Assembly: GCA_002842045.1 (NCBI GenBank)
Contig: PHBX01000006.1
Coordinates: forward strand, 124,001 to 188,000
Origin: Chloroflexi bacterium HGW-Chloroflexi-3
GTDB lineage: Bacteria; Chloroflexota; Anaerolineae; Anaerolineales; Anaerolineaceae
Length of the DNA stretch: 64,000 nucleotides
Direction of reading: 5' to 3'
Part shown: positions 7,229 to 16,030 of the stretch, piece after piece
How positions within the stretch are numbered: the first letter of the stretch is position 1
Layout of the letters: every line of letters begins with the position of its first letter
Program-made: the position numbers and the translations under genes
Notes under the pieces: model-generated
The model's database searches: none
The model's input: the letters and a program-made list of their open reading frames with translations, nothing else
Told to the model about the DNA's origin: nothing

Positions 7229-8549
7229 ATTCTGCAACAAAATCCGGAATAATCTTCTCTACATTTCGAACAGATGGTGATAGAAATCCAAAACAGCCAA
7301 CGAAAATTATCATTAAAGAGGCTATTGAAATTAATAATCCCATTCCTGCACCTGGACCTGGTTTAATCCAGATACTAAAGAAAATGGTTATGTCGTTACC
7401 TGGGGTTAACAAAGCGGGCTCGAAAAGCCTGTCTGCCAGCGGTCCTGCTATCAACAATCCTAATGGATTAACAATTTGAGCGATAAGGCGTCGGACTGAA
7501 AAAACCCTGCCTTGAAGATCTGGAGGAACTTTTGATTGCCAGATGGCTTGATTTGAACTATTCACCAATGGAATGACAAGGGATGAAAGGAAAAAGAACA
7601 CACTCCACCATACCACTCCCTGTCCTGCTCCTACAAAGAAGAAAAATAAACCACTGAAGATCCATCCCAGAAGCACACCCCGAACCTTTTTAATTTTAAA
7701 TCCACCCCAAGCGGTGATGATCAGGCTTCCAACAACGCCACCAATTGCAGCTATGGACTGTACGCTACCAAGGATTGTGGCATTGTTACCCGTTCTGGCT
7801 AATATCATGGGATTGCTCAAAATTCCTAAGAACGCTGCAAAAAAATTTCCAAAGAAGAAGATCATTTGAAGTCCAAATAAACTTGGTCTTGCCAATATGT
7901 ATTTAAATCCAAATAATGATTCTTTCCAAATTGAACCACGACTTTCTTCGCCCTCTTTTGATCTTGTAGGATTAGGAATGACGATAATCAACAAGGCAAG
8001 AATAGCTATTGCCATCGTTATTAAATCAATTGTGATGATTCCCGATAATTTTAAGCGGCCTATTAAGGCTACAGCTAACACCGGTGCCCAGATCCCAGAA
8101 CCCCATTCTGCCAGCGATATCATTGCGCTGGACCGGGTGTATTGATCCTTAGGAATCATGACCGAAATCGCAGAAGAATAAGCTGGCCATTGAAATGTCT
8201 GGAATATTCCTGAGATCATAGCCAAAATATACAAATGCCAAATTTCCAATGAATCATTACTGAACAGAATCAATATAACCAACATTCCAAAAGCAGTCCC
8301 CAAATCGCTTATGATCATTGATGTCTTTCTGTTCCATCGGTCTACTAAGGCACCAGCAATTGGGCTGAAGATTACCTGGGGAGCTAAACCAAAAAAACCC
8401 ACCAGGCTTAATGCTGTTGCCTGGCCTGTCTTTTCCCAGGCCCATAAAGTTAAAGCGAAAAATGACATACCTGATCCAGTCAGGGATATCAGCTGTCCAA
8501 ACCACACAATCGTGAACGCTTTCATGCCACTTGGTTTTGGTAATTTCAT
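7227..8549 (-). CDS. MFS transporter (MFS_3 / multidrug or siderophore exporter-like)
   Basis: About 440 residues with twelve hydrophobic segments. The MFS motif is visible in LVDRWNRKTSMIISDLGTA after the second segment and again in the second half. The family moves small solutes out of the cell by proton antiport. The substrate cannot be told; the closest types are EntS/MdtG-like exporters. I prefer the ATG at 8549 (MKLPKPSGMKAFTIVWF), which has AGGA upstream, over an in-frame ATG at 8597 that would add a hydrophilic leader. It converges on the redox operon across a shared terminator. Confidence 0.88.
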   Translation of the reverse strand: MKLPKPSGMKAFTIVWFGQLISLTGSGMSFFALTLWAWEKTGQATALSLVGFFGLAPQVIFSPIAGALVDRWNRKTSMIISDLGTAFGMLVILILFSNDSLEIWHLYILAMISGIFQTFQWPAYSSAISVMIPKDQYTRSSAMISLAEWGSGIWAPVLAVALIGRLKLSGIITIDLITMAIAILALLIIVIPNPTRSKEGEESRGSIWKESLFGFKYILARPSLFGLQMIFFFGNFFAAFLGILSNPMILARTGNNATILGSVQSIAAIGGVVGSLIITAWGGFKIKKVRGVLLGWIFSGLFFFFVGAGQGVVWWSVFFFLSSLVIPLVNSSNQAIWQSKVPPDLQGRVFSVRRLIAQIVNPLGLLIAGPLADRLFEPALLTPGNDITIFFSIWIKPGPGAGMGLLISIASLMIIFVGCFGFLSPSVRNVEKIIPDFVAE

Positions 8550-8643
8550 TATGATCGATCCTGATGGAAAATTTTTGTGATCTTGATTATATCTCACGAA
8601 ATAAATTTAATGAGACTCTATTTTTGGAAAATTAAGCGAATAA

Positions 8644-10149
8644 CTATGGTAATCCTTCAGACTTGATCTGACTGTCTTTATCTGAACACACACAGGCCCG
8701 TAAAACCCGTCCATTTTTTTCTAAAAACCCGAGATAATCTATTGAACCATTCCTGGCGACCCAGCCTTCTAAATTAAATGGCACTGCCCCACCAGCCAGA
8801 ATCCATTCTCCATTATATTTTCGAGCAATATGAATGTGCGTTCCGGTGGATCGACCACCATCACAGGATGGGTAACCAATAATATCTCCTTGTTTCAATT
8901 GCTTTCCAACTCTAGGGAGATCTGTATTTCTCAAATGCAGATAAAAAACCACCCAACCGGTACGTTCATCACCATCTCCATCCAGGTCAAGAACCGCAGA
9001 TGCATTTCCAGATCGCACAATCACTCCATCCGCAACAGCAAGCGCAGGTTCATCTGAAATCGAACACCCACCCACTATACTTCCCGGAGCAAAATCGATT
9101 GCGGCGAATGGTGCCCCCTGTCCCCAGCCTGTATGCGGGCCACCAGTGTATGCCCAGGCAATACCAGGAGCAAAGGGCAAAATCATATCAGGTTGTCGCA
9201 GACTTCCTGGAATCAAGGTCAGATCTCCTTCCCATGGATTTCCAAATAATTGCGTGTAAGTTTCCAATAATCCAGCAGAGCTGATAGCGTGCGTGTAAGT
9301 GTCACGATCCAATACCTGGGATAAATAATACTGTAGTGCTGCGGAAGCTGCGTTCTGCCACGGATCCGGCCTTTCCAAACGCCCGTCTTGGTGAGAATAA
9401 GTCTTTAAACTGCCTTCACGCCAACCATAATAACCATTATTTAATCGGTTGGCTACCCACACCAGTTGTTGAGATAATCCTAAATATGATCTATTTTTAT
9501 ATCCCAATAGAAAATCTGATATTGTTTCAGGTGGTTCAGGATTTGACAATGCTCCAGTCTGATATTCAAGAATTGCCAATAAAAGCTTTGGGCTGATGCT
9601 AAAATTCTGACTGATGTTGAGGACTACTTCAGCACCAGGTCGAATCAACAAATCCATAGTACCTTTCGAATTTTTCAGCCAACCAGGATGCTCATTCACA
9701 AATGAAACCACATCAAATCCTGTGTCCCTTGGACCAAATACAAAAGCGATATCAGGAATGATTTGAAAAGAACTGCTCCATATAGCCTCAAAATAAACCG
9801 GGATTTGCATTGGAAGACCTGGAGGCATTGTTGTTGCATCAGCAGGGATTATTGGATTTACTTCACGAATTTCTGCTACAGTACTGTTAAAATGAGCTGC
9901 CAGCGCAGGTAATGTATCCCCACTCTGGGCTATATATTCAACCAGGGTGCCAGGTGGATAAGAAGGTCGAGTAGGATTCGGTGTTACTTCCAGTAATAAA
10001 TCATTTGGCGTTGGAATTGAATTATCCTCTGAAACAAGTTCAAGCGGTTGACGGGCTTCTGGTACACACGCGGATATCAAAAAACAGCAGATAAAAAATA
10101 TTATTACTGCAAAATTTTTGGTAGGTCTAATTTTTATATGGTTATTCAC
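8644..10149 (-). CDS. LysM / M23 peptidase lipoprotein, paralogue 1
   Basis: A 501-residue predicted lipoprotein: signal segment then lipobox LISAC near residue 28. Next comes a Pro/Thr-rich linker, a LysM repeat (YIAQSGDTLPALAAHF, about 68-113), a central domain of about 190 residues with LLLAILEYQTGAL, and a C-terminal M23 endopeptidase. The M23 ligands are visible as GGPHTGWG with AAIDFAP, then VFYLHL and THIHIA. M23 enzymes cut peptidoglycan cross-bridges using zinc. The central domain has a conserved Glu in a helix reminiscent of lytic transglycosylases, which is my inference. It is the last of three paralogues behind a deacetylase gene. Confidence 0.85.
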   Translation of the reverse strand: MNNHIKIRPTKNFAVIIFFICCFLISACVPEARQPLELVSEDNSIPTPNDLLLEVTPNPTRPSYPPGTLVEYIAQSGDTLPALAAHFNSTVAEIREVNPIIPADATTMPPGLPMQIPVYFEAIWSSSFQIIPDIAFVFGPRDTGFDVVSFVNEHPGWLKNSKGTMDLLIRPGAEVVLNISQNFSISPKLLLAILEYQTGALSNPEPPETISDFLLGYKNRSYLGLSQQLVWVANRLNNGYYGWREGSLKTYSHQDGRLERPDPWQNAASAALQYYLSQVLDRDTYTHAISSAGLLETYTQLFGNPWEGDLTLIPGSLRQPDMILPFAPGIAWAYTGGPHTGWGQGAPFAAIDFAPGSIVGGCSISDEPALAVADGVIVRSGNASAVLDLDGDGDERTGWVVFYLHLRNTDLPRVGKQLKQGDIIGYPSCDGGRSTGTHIHIARKYNGEWILAGGAVPFNLEGWVARNGSIDYLGFLEKNGRVLRACVCSDKDSQIKSEGLP

Positions 10150-10209
10150 TTCAACAGGAAATTATAATTCGAATTTCTAAGTAGGAAATTAATGAATAGA
10201 ATTAATTAA

Positions 10210-11865
10210 TTATCGAGTAACGACGGATTCCGAGGACCCATAGATTCTTGCAATCACGACGGCATCCTTACGAACCAGTTTTCCTTCGTAAGGTTTTTCA
10301 CCTTTGAACGAGATCCAGCCACTTAAATTAAAAGCTAATGGACCATCTGCTGCTATCCATTCACCATTATATTTACGGACCATATGAACATGAGTCCCGG
10401 TGGCGCTTCCACCTTCACAGGATGGATGTCCGATTAATCCATCCTGATCCAGATACGTTCCCTTTATAACTTTTCCATCACTGGCGATGTGCAAATATAA
10501 AATCACCCAGCCAGTTTGTTCATATCCATCGCCGTCCAGATCCAGAACCACCAGACCTGGTCCTGTTCGAACAACCAGTCCAGGAGCAGATGCAACCACC
10601 CAATCATAACTAACCGTGCAACCTGACTTATCAGAAGCTGGTGCAAAATCCAGAGCTGCCCAGGCGCCATGGGAGCCCCAGGCTGGATGTGGTCCACCCG
10701 TATGTGCCCATATTTTTCCTGGAAGAAATGGTAGTTCCATGTTGGGTTGCGTTAATCCTATTGAGTATAATGGTTCAACTGTCAGGGCTCTTATCCAGGG
10801 GGAGCCGAACATCTGTTCATATAAAGCTGAAAAACTACCTTCTCCATACAAAACAGATAACCAACGGGCAGGATCGTAAAAATTAGCAAAAAAATGTTGT
10901 AGTGCTGCTGAACCAGCGTTTATTTTCGGATGGATACGTTGTTGGGTCCCATCCATAAAAACAACCTCGGTAATACGGCCTTCTCGCCAGCCATAATAAC
11001 CATTGGCCAGTATTTTAACGCTGAATGAAATTTGTTTAAGCAAACCTTTTTTATCAATAATGGGAAAACCCATTGGATAATCTTTTTCAAAAACATTTTT
11101 CGGTTGTCCATAAACCCAACCACTTTGAAATTCCAACAGTCCAAGTAAGATTCGCGGATTTATGGATTCTTCAATAGCTACCTTTTGAATGATTTCTGCC
11201 CCGCTTTTCCATCCATCGACGGTGTATTCGCGATACGAACTTAAATATCCGCCAGCTTCTGAAACGAATGCAGTGATGTCAAAATCGAGTGCCGAAGGTG
11301 AGTAAATGATTTCACTATCCGGTAAGATTGGATCTGATGCTATATTAAATCCATAATAATCGGGAATCACCAGCAATGTTTGCGGTTTAATTAACTCTCT
11401 AGGCGATATCTCACTCTGGATTTTAATTTCTTCAATTTGAACACCAAAACGAGCTGCAACAACGGGTAATGTATCGCCACTCTGGCTATAATACAAAATT
11501 GGTGGTCTTTCTTCATTATCTCTTGTTGCAGTTGGAAGAGGTTCACTTTCCAATATAGGTATGCTAATTTCCGTAGGTGTAGGAATTTCTATATTCGAAG
11601 TTGGTACAATTGGAATTGGAGTGGGTTCTGCAATGGGAGGGGGAGATTGGGTAGCAAAAAAGCTGGTTGTCGCATCATCCAATGCAGTTGCAAACACAGC
11701 CGTTGCTGTTAGATCCAGAGCACTGACGTAATAATTTCCCAAATTACAGGATGTAAGTGAGAGCATCAGGAAAACCCAGATCAGAATTAAAAATTTGATT
11801 TTAATGCTGAACCAGGCTTGCGGGGCTGTAGAACTCCCAGGCTTCAATAAAAACTCCATTTCCAA
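10210..11865 (-). CDS. LysM / M23 peptidase lipoprotein, paralogue 2
   Basis: A 551-residue frame with the same layout as its neighbours: lipobox LTSC (about residue 40), a Thr/Pro-rich spacer, LysM (YYSQSGDTLPVVAARFG, about 125-170), central helical domain with ILLGLLEFQSGWV and NGYYGWREG, then M23 with GGPHPAWG, AALDFAP, LYLHI and THVHMV. The frame overlaps the upstream paralogue by 65 bases and has about 20 residues before the hydrophobic signal, so the true start may be a later non-ATG codon such as the TTG at 11847. It should act outside the membrane on peptidoglycan. Confidence 0.83.
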   Translation of the reverse strand: MEMEFLLKPGSSTAPQAWFSIKIKFLILIWVFLMLSLTSCNLGNYYVSALDLTATAVFATALDDATTSFFATQSPPPIAEPTPIPIVPTSNIEIPTPTEISIPILESEPLPTATRDNEERPPILYYSQSGDTLPVVAARFGVQIEEIKIQSEISPRELIKPQTLLVIPDYYGFNIASDPILPDSEIIYSPSALDFDITAFVSEAGGYLSSYREYTVDGWKSGAEIIQKVAIEESINPRILLGLLEFQSGWVYGQPKNVFEKDYPMGFPIIDKKGLLKQISFSVKILANGYYGWREGRITEVVFMDGTQQRIHPKINAGSAALQHFFANFYDPARWLSVLYGEGSFSALYEQMFGSPWIRALTVEPLYSIGLTQPNMELPFLPGKIWAHTGGPHPAWGSHGAWAALDFAPASDKSGCTVSYDWVVASAPGLVVRTGPGLVVLDLDGDGYEQTGWVILYLHIASDGKVIKGTYLDQDGLIGHPSCEGGSATGTHVHMVRKYNGEWIAADGPLAFNLSGWISFKGEKPYEGKLVRKDAVVIARIYGSSESVVTR

Positions 11866-13315
11866 CTAAATAACCATTATATGCAATACCATCGCTCTGG
11901 GGTTGAAAACCACTCATCACGAAAGGTATTTCTCCAACCGAATCAATCCATTCTCCGTTATATTTTCTGGCAATATGTAAATGTGTACCATTTGAGACAC
12001 CACCCTCGCAGGAGGGATGTCCGATCATTTCACCAGCATTTAAGAATGTTCCTTCTGCAACTCTTTCCCAATAAGCGATATGCATATACAAAATTGTCCA
12101 ACCAGTTTGTTCGCTTCCGTCCCCATCAAGGTCCTGTACCACTGCACCATACGCGGATCGAACGATTAATCCATCGGCCATTGCTGTGACCCAATCACCA
12201 CTGACAGCGCATCCCATCGGGCTGCCAGGAGGTGCAAAATCCAGGGCAGCCCAGGCAGAACCATCATCCCAACCAGGATGTGGTCCTCCAGTAAATGACC
12301 AGGCAACACCACGTTGGAATGGCAAAATCAATTCTGGTTGAGTCATATTTGCAGGGATTAATGGTTCATAGGCATAATCAAAAGGAAATCCAAAGAAATC
12401 TGAATAGGTTTTATAAATTCCATTCTCAGAAATAGCATTTTGCCAATTTCCTTTTCCATAAATTGTTCCTGACCAATATTGGACTGCCGCAGTACCAGCA
12501 TTAATGGTTTCATCCGCTGGGAAATAACTTCCATCGCTCAAAACATAATAACTCAAGTTGTTCGCCTTCCAGGCATAATACCCCCAGTTAAGTGAATTGG
12601 CTGTTCTGGAAAGGATCGTGACCAATCTTGTTTTCCAGGCATCTGTTTCAGGTTCTTGTTCTGTCATCTGTTTTTCTACTTCAAGATTTGGCCCAGTCAC
12701 CCATCCTGTTGAATATTCCAGTATCGCTAACAATATTCGAGGGTTGACCGAATAATCTCTAGCAATCTGAAGGACTACTTCATCGGAGTTTTTGAGAGAT
12801 GAGAGGTAACTATCAAATGAATAAATCAAGTCGTGAGGATCAAATCCAACACCCGATGGGCCATAAACAAGTTCTGAGTCGGGGATAATCTTAAAAGAAG
12901 GCGCTTTCGAATCAGGATCAGGTGGTGGGATAACCAATACCCGGCCAATTTCCAGATAATTCGGGTTTACCAGTTGATTGGCAGAGACGATCGCATTCAT
13001 ATCCACCCCGTATCGTCTTGCAATCAGATTCAAGGAATCGTTCATTTGCACCAGGTAGGTTTCTTCTTCGGATCGCATCGTTGGCATCACTTTTGGCAGA
13101 TCCGGTGTAGGAGAATACATCGGTTTCCCGGGTTCTCTGGTGGCAGGAAGAAAAGGGGTGCGTTGTGGAAGCGGTGTGCTTGTATTGGCTTGCAAGTTTT
13201 CCATTGGGGTTACATCCAATGTCCACGATTCCTTTTCAGGAAATGGCTGCACACAGCTGGTTAAAATTATTAAAAATACAAATAAAAGTACACCGAAGAG
13301 TTTAAAGAATTTCAT
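11801..13315 (-). CDS. LysM / M23 peptidase lipoprotein, paralogue 3
   Basis: A 504-residue predicted lipoprotein with a clean signal peptide and lipobox ILTSC (about residue 21). LysM is YLVQMNDSLNLIARRYGVD (about 86-132). The central domain has ILLAILEYSTGWV and NWGYYAWK. The C-terminal M23 domain has GGPHPGWD, AALDFAP, LYMHI and THLHIA. The ATG overlaps the stop of the deacetylase gene by four bases (ATGA), so the two are translated together. It is the first of the three paralogues in the transcript. Confidence 0.86.
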   Translation of the reverse strand: MKFFKLFGVLLFVFLIILTSCVQPFPEKESWTLDVTPMENLQANTSTPLPQRTPFLPATREPGKPMYSPTPDLPKVMPTMRSEEETYLVQMNDSLNLIARRYGVDMNAIVSANQLVNPNYLEIGRVLVIPPPDPDSKAPSFKIIPDSELVYGPSGVGFDPHDLIYSFDSYLSSLKNSDEVVLQIARDYSVNPRILLAILEYSTGWVTGPNLEVEKQMTEQEPETDAWKTRLVTILSRTANSLNWGYYAWKANNLSYYVLSDGSYFPADETINAGTAAVQYWSGTIYGKGNWQNAISENGIYKTYSDFFGFPFDYAYEPLIPANMTQPELILPFQRGVAWSFTGGPHPGWDDGSAWAALDFAPPGSPMGCAVSGDWVTAMADGLIVRSAYGAVVQDLDGDGSEQTGWTILYMHIAYWERVAEGTFLNAGEMIGHPSCEGGVSNGTHLHIARKYNGEWIDSVGEIPFVMSGFQPQSDGIAYNGYLVGNGVFIEAWEFYSPASLVQH

Positions 13316-14496
13316 TTGCGGTCACCACCCTCTTTATCTTCAGCTAAGGGAGGATAATCGGAGCAATAATTCTGGTACCAGAAATACTCATTCTGTTTAT
13401 TTTGATAGGCAAATTCTTTCGCTTCTGCTGAAATTTCCACAGCTCTCTCCAGATACAAAGTTGCAGTGTTACTCCAAAATCTGGGTAAAACCATCAAAGG
13501 ATCATTAACATCTGCTTCTGACACTCCTAACGGAATCCAGTTATACATGAGTGGACCCCGTGAAAAAACTGTGAAACCCACTTCATAACCTGCTTCACGC
13601 GCCATTTGTACTGATTCCATTGTGAAATTTCCACCTGGCCAGATGAACGCTAGTGGTCTTCTACCAGCATGCTCCTCAATAACAGGTATTGGACTATATA
13701 ATTCCTGTTCGATTACTTCTACGGATGTATGTTCGGTAATATAAGTTTCACCATTGTGGAGAAACCCATGTGCCTGCAAATCCAATTGATTATTTACATT
13801 TAATCTGGCGAATTCATTCCACTCATTTGCAGTGGCAATTCCGGTTATATAAGCAAGCGTCAAAGTCCAATCATTCTCATCCAGATACTTCATAAAATGA
13901 TCCTTTACGACACCAAGCCGGCGATCATCAATGATCAGGATCATGGATAAGGGTGGGATTGGCTCATTTTTATACAGAAATCCTACCAATTCCTCTGTTG
14001 TTATCGTTTCAAAGCCCATTTTCTTTGCATATTCCATCGTATATTCAAAATATTCCTGGCTTACTTGCATATTATCTTGAAGCTCTCTTCCACTCTTTCG
14101 GACAGAGTGATACATAACAGGTACAATTATTGTGCCAGGTTCGCTTTTACCAACACCCCATCGATTTGAAAGATATTCACAGGTATCCTGATATGTGCGC
14201 GGAGAGACTTCATTTGGTTTGAAATTATATTCAAAAGAACTCAAAAAAAACTTGGTCGGAGTTGGTGAAGGTGTGGAGCTGGGCAAAATTGTTGGTGTTG
14301 CAGTTGGTGTTGGGGGTATAAATGGGGTTTTGGAAATGATAGGTGTCGCTATTTGCAAAGGGGTATTTGTTATCGAAACAGCATCATGAATAATAGAAAT
14401 ACTTTGACCGGGCAGGATATTACAAGCAGATAATCCAACGATCATCAATAGCAAGAACGAAAAAATTACCTTTTGAAACACTACCCGGTTTTTCAT
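13312..14496 (-). CDS. Polysaccharide deacetylase family lipoprotein
   Basis: A 394-residue protein with signal peptide and lipobox GLSAC (about residue 25), a Thr/Pro-rich linker (about 45-85), then a NodB-type domain. Motif 1 is ILIIDDRRLG rather than the classic TFDDG but keeps the Asp-Asp pair. Motif 2 is HGFLH, and a WPGGN block stands where the motif 3 arginine-proline normally lies. These enzymes remove N-acetyl groups from cell-wall or exo-polysaccharide. It heads a four-gene set with three LysM/M23 lipoproteins, suggesting modification and turnover of peptidoglycan. Substrate and activity are not proven by sequence. Confidence 0.82.
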   Translation of the reverse strand: MKNRVVFQKVIFSFLLLMIVGLSACNILPGQSISIIHDAVSITNTPLQIATPIISKTPFIPPTPTATPTILPSSTPSPTPTKFFLSSFEYNFKPNEVSPRTYQDTCEYLSNRWGVGKSEPGTIIVPVMYHSVRKSGRELQDNMQVSQEYFEYTMEYAKKMGFETITTEELVGFLYKNEPIPPLSMILIIDDRRLGVVKDHFMKYLDENDWTLTLAYITGIATANEWNEFARLNVNNQLDLQAHGFLHNGETYITEHTSVEVIEQELYSPIPVIEEHAGRRPLAFIWPGGNFTMESVQMAREAGYEVGFTVFSRGPLMYNWIPLGVSEADVNDPLMVLPRFWSNTATLYLERAVEISAEAKEFAYQNKQNEYFWYQNYCSDYPPLAEDKEGGDRK

Positions 14497-14524
14497 GCCT
14501 ATAGCAGATAATTATGCCACAGTT

Positions 14525-15610
14525 TTAATCGGTTTCTTCTCCCCGAATAAACGCCTCAGTCATGTCTCTTGCCACATTATCCTGAAATTGTTTCGGAGGA
14601 GTCTTCATAAAATAAGATGACGGGGCATATAAAGGACCTGACATTTTTCGATCCAGAGCCAATTTTGCACATCGCACTGCGTCAATGATCACGCCTGCTG
14701 AGTTTGGTGAATCCCAAACTTCCAATTTTGCTTCCAGGTTCAAAGGAACATTTCCGAACGTGGTACCTTCCATCCGAATATAACACCATTTTCTATCCGT
14801 TAACCAGGGAACATGATCACTGGGACCCACATGCACATCACCTTCTGGTAATGTATACGGTAACATGCTGGTGACTGCACCAGTCTTGGAAATCTTTTTG
14901 GATTCAAGCCGTTCGCGTTCCAACATATTGAGAAAATCAGTATTGCCTCCAAAATTGAGCTGGTATGTTCGGTCCAATTCAACCCCCCGGTCCACAAACA
15001 GACTGGTCAACACACGATGTAAAATAGTAGCTCCTACCTGGCTCTTGATATCATCACCGATAATCGGTAAACCTTTCTGACGGAATCGTTCTGCCCAATA
15101 TTCAGAACTGGCAATAAACACCGGAATGGCATTGACAAAAGCGCAACCTGCTTCCAGAATTTGTTCTACATACCATTTAGTTGCCATTTCGGATCCAACC
15201 GGTAAGTAACTGACCACCACATCTGTTTTAGTTTCTTTAAGAATTTGTATGATATCAGCGGTTGGACCAGGTGCTTTTTTAACAACTTCTTTCAAATATT
15301 TACCAAGACCATCATGGGTCATTCCACGTTCTACCTTCACATTCATTAAAGGAACATCCGTAAATTTATATGTATTATTTGGATATGCGAAAATGGCTTC
15401 GGAAAGATCTTTACCCACTTTTGTATCGACAACATCGAATGCTGCTGTAAATTCGATATCACTGATATGGTAACCACCCAGGTTTACATGCATTAACCCT
15501 GGAACTCGGTCACTCTCATTGGCATTTCTGTAAAAATGAACACCCTGTACCAATGATGAAGCACAGTTACCCACCCCAATAATCGCTACTCGGACTTTTT
15601 TTCCACTCAT
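14525..15610 (-). CDS. ino1: Inositol-3-phosphate synthase
   Basis: A 361-residue protein of the shorter prokaryotic MIPS type. It starts with the NAD-binding block [18 protein letters not shown], and has [15 protein letters not shown] and [12 protein letters not shown] in the catalytic domain. The enzyme isomerises glucose-6-phosphate to inositol-3-phosphate with bound NAD, feeding inositol lipids or compatible solutes. AAGGAG precedes the ATG, and a TATAAT lies at 15658-15663 on the minus strand, giving a leader of about 40 bases. It is upstream of the deacetylase gene on the same strand with only 28 bases between them. Confidence 0.93.
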   Translation of the reverse strand: MSGKKVRVAIIGVGNCASSLVQGVHFYRNANESDRVPGLMHVNLGGYHISDIEFTAAFDVVDTKVGKDLSEAIFAYPNNTYKFTDVPLMNVKVERGMTHDGLGKYLKEVVKKAPGPTADIIQILKETKTDVVVSYLPVGSEMATKWYVEQILEAGCAFVNAIPVFIASSEYWAERFRQKGLPIIGDDIKSQVGATILHRVLTSLFVDRGVELDRTYQLNFGGNTDFLNMLERERLESKKISKTGAVTSMLPYTLPEGDVHVGPSDHVPWLTDRKWCYIRMEGTTFGNVPLNLEAKLEVWDSPNSAGVIIDAVRCAKLALDRKMSGPLYAPSSYFMKTPPKQFQDNVARDMTEAFIRGEETD

Positions 15611-16030
15611 TAAAAATACTCCTTATCATTTTCTGGGATATTGGTTTTAATCTTGAAATTATACCGTACTGATGATTCATCCCTATTTATGAAAAGGATT
15701 ATACCTTTGAGAGGGAATCGCCTAAGAAAATTTACAATTTGTTAACACAATAAAGCCTTTTGGAAATTAGCCAATTTTTCTAACTTCTATTTACAAGACC
15801 AAGTTTGTGGTATTGATTTGTACAAAGAATTTACCGATAAGAATATCCTTAGTAACAATCATTTATAATAAACTGAGATTGGTGGATAATGCTAAACATT
15901 AGATTCAATCCTTAAAAAAAATTGAAAGATGATGCTTTGGATGGTATAAGCAAATTAATCATCTGAAAGATATAAGATCTTGATAACGAAAATATTCTCT
16001 TCCTAAGCAAAGTAATAATCAGGAGGAATC
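15611..16030. other. Divergent intergenic region, about 420 bases
   Basis: AT-rich spacer between the divergent ino1 and AAC(3)-fusion genes. A minus-strand TATAAT at 15658-15663 serves ino1. A plus-strand TATAAT lies near 15866, about 165 bases before the next gene, with no good -35 identified. AGGAGG at 16021-16026 is the ribosome site of the TTG-started gene at 16031. I saw no tRNA, riboswitch or coding signal here. Confidence 0.5.
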
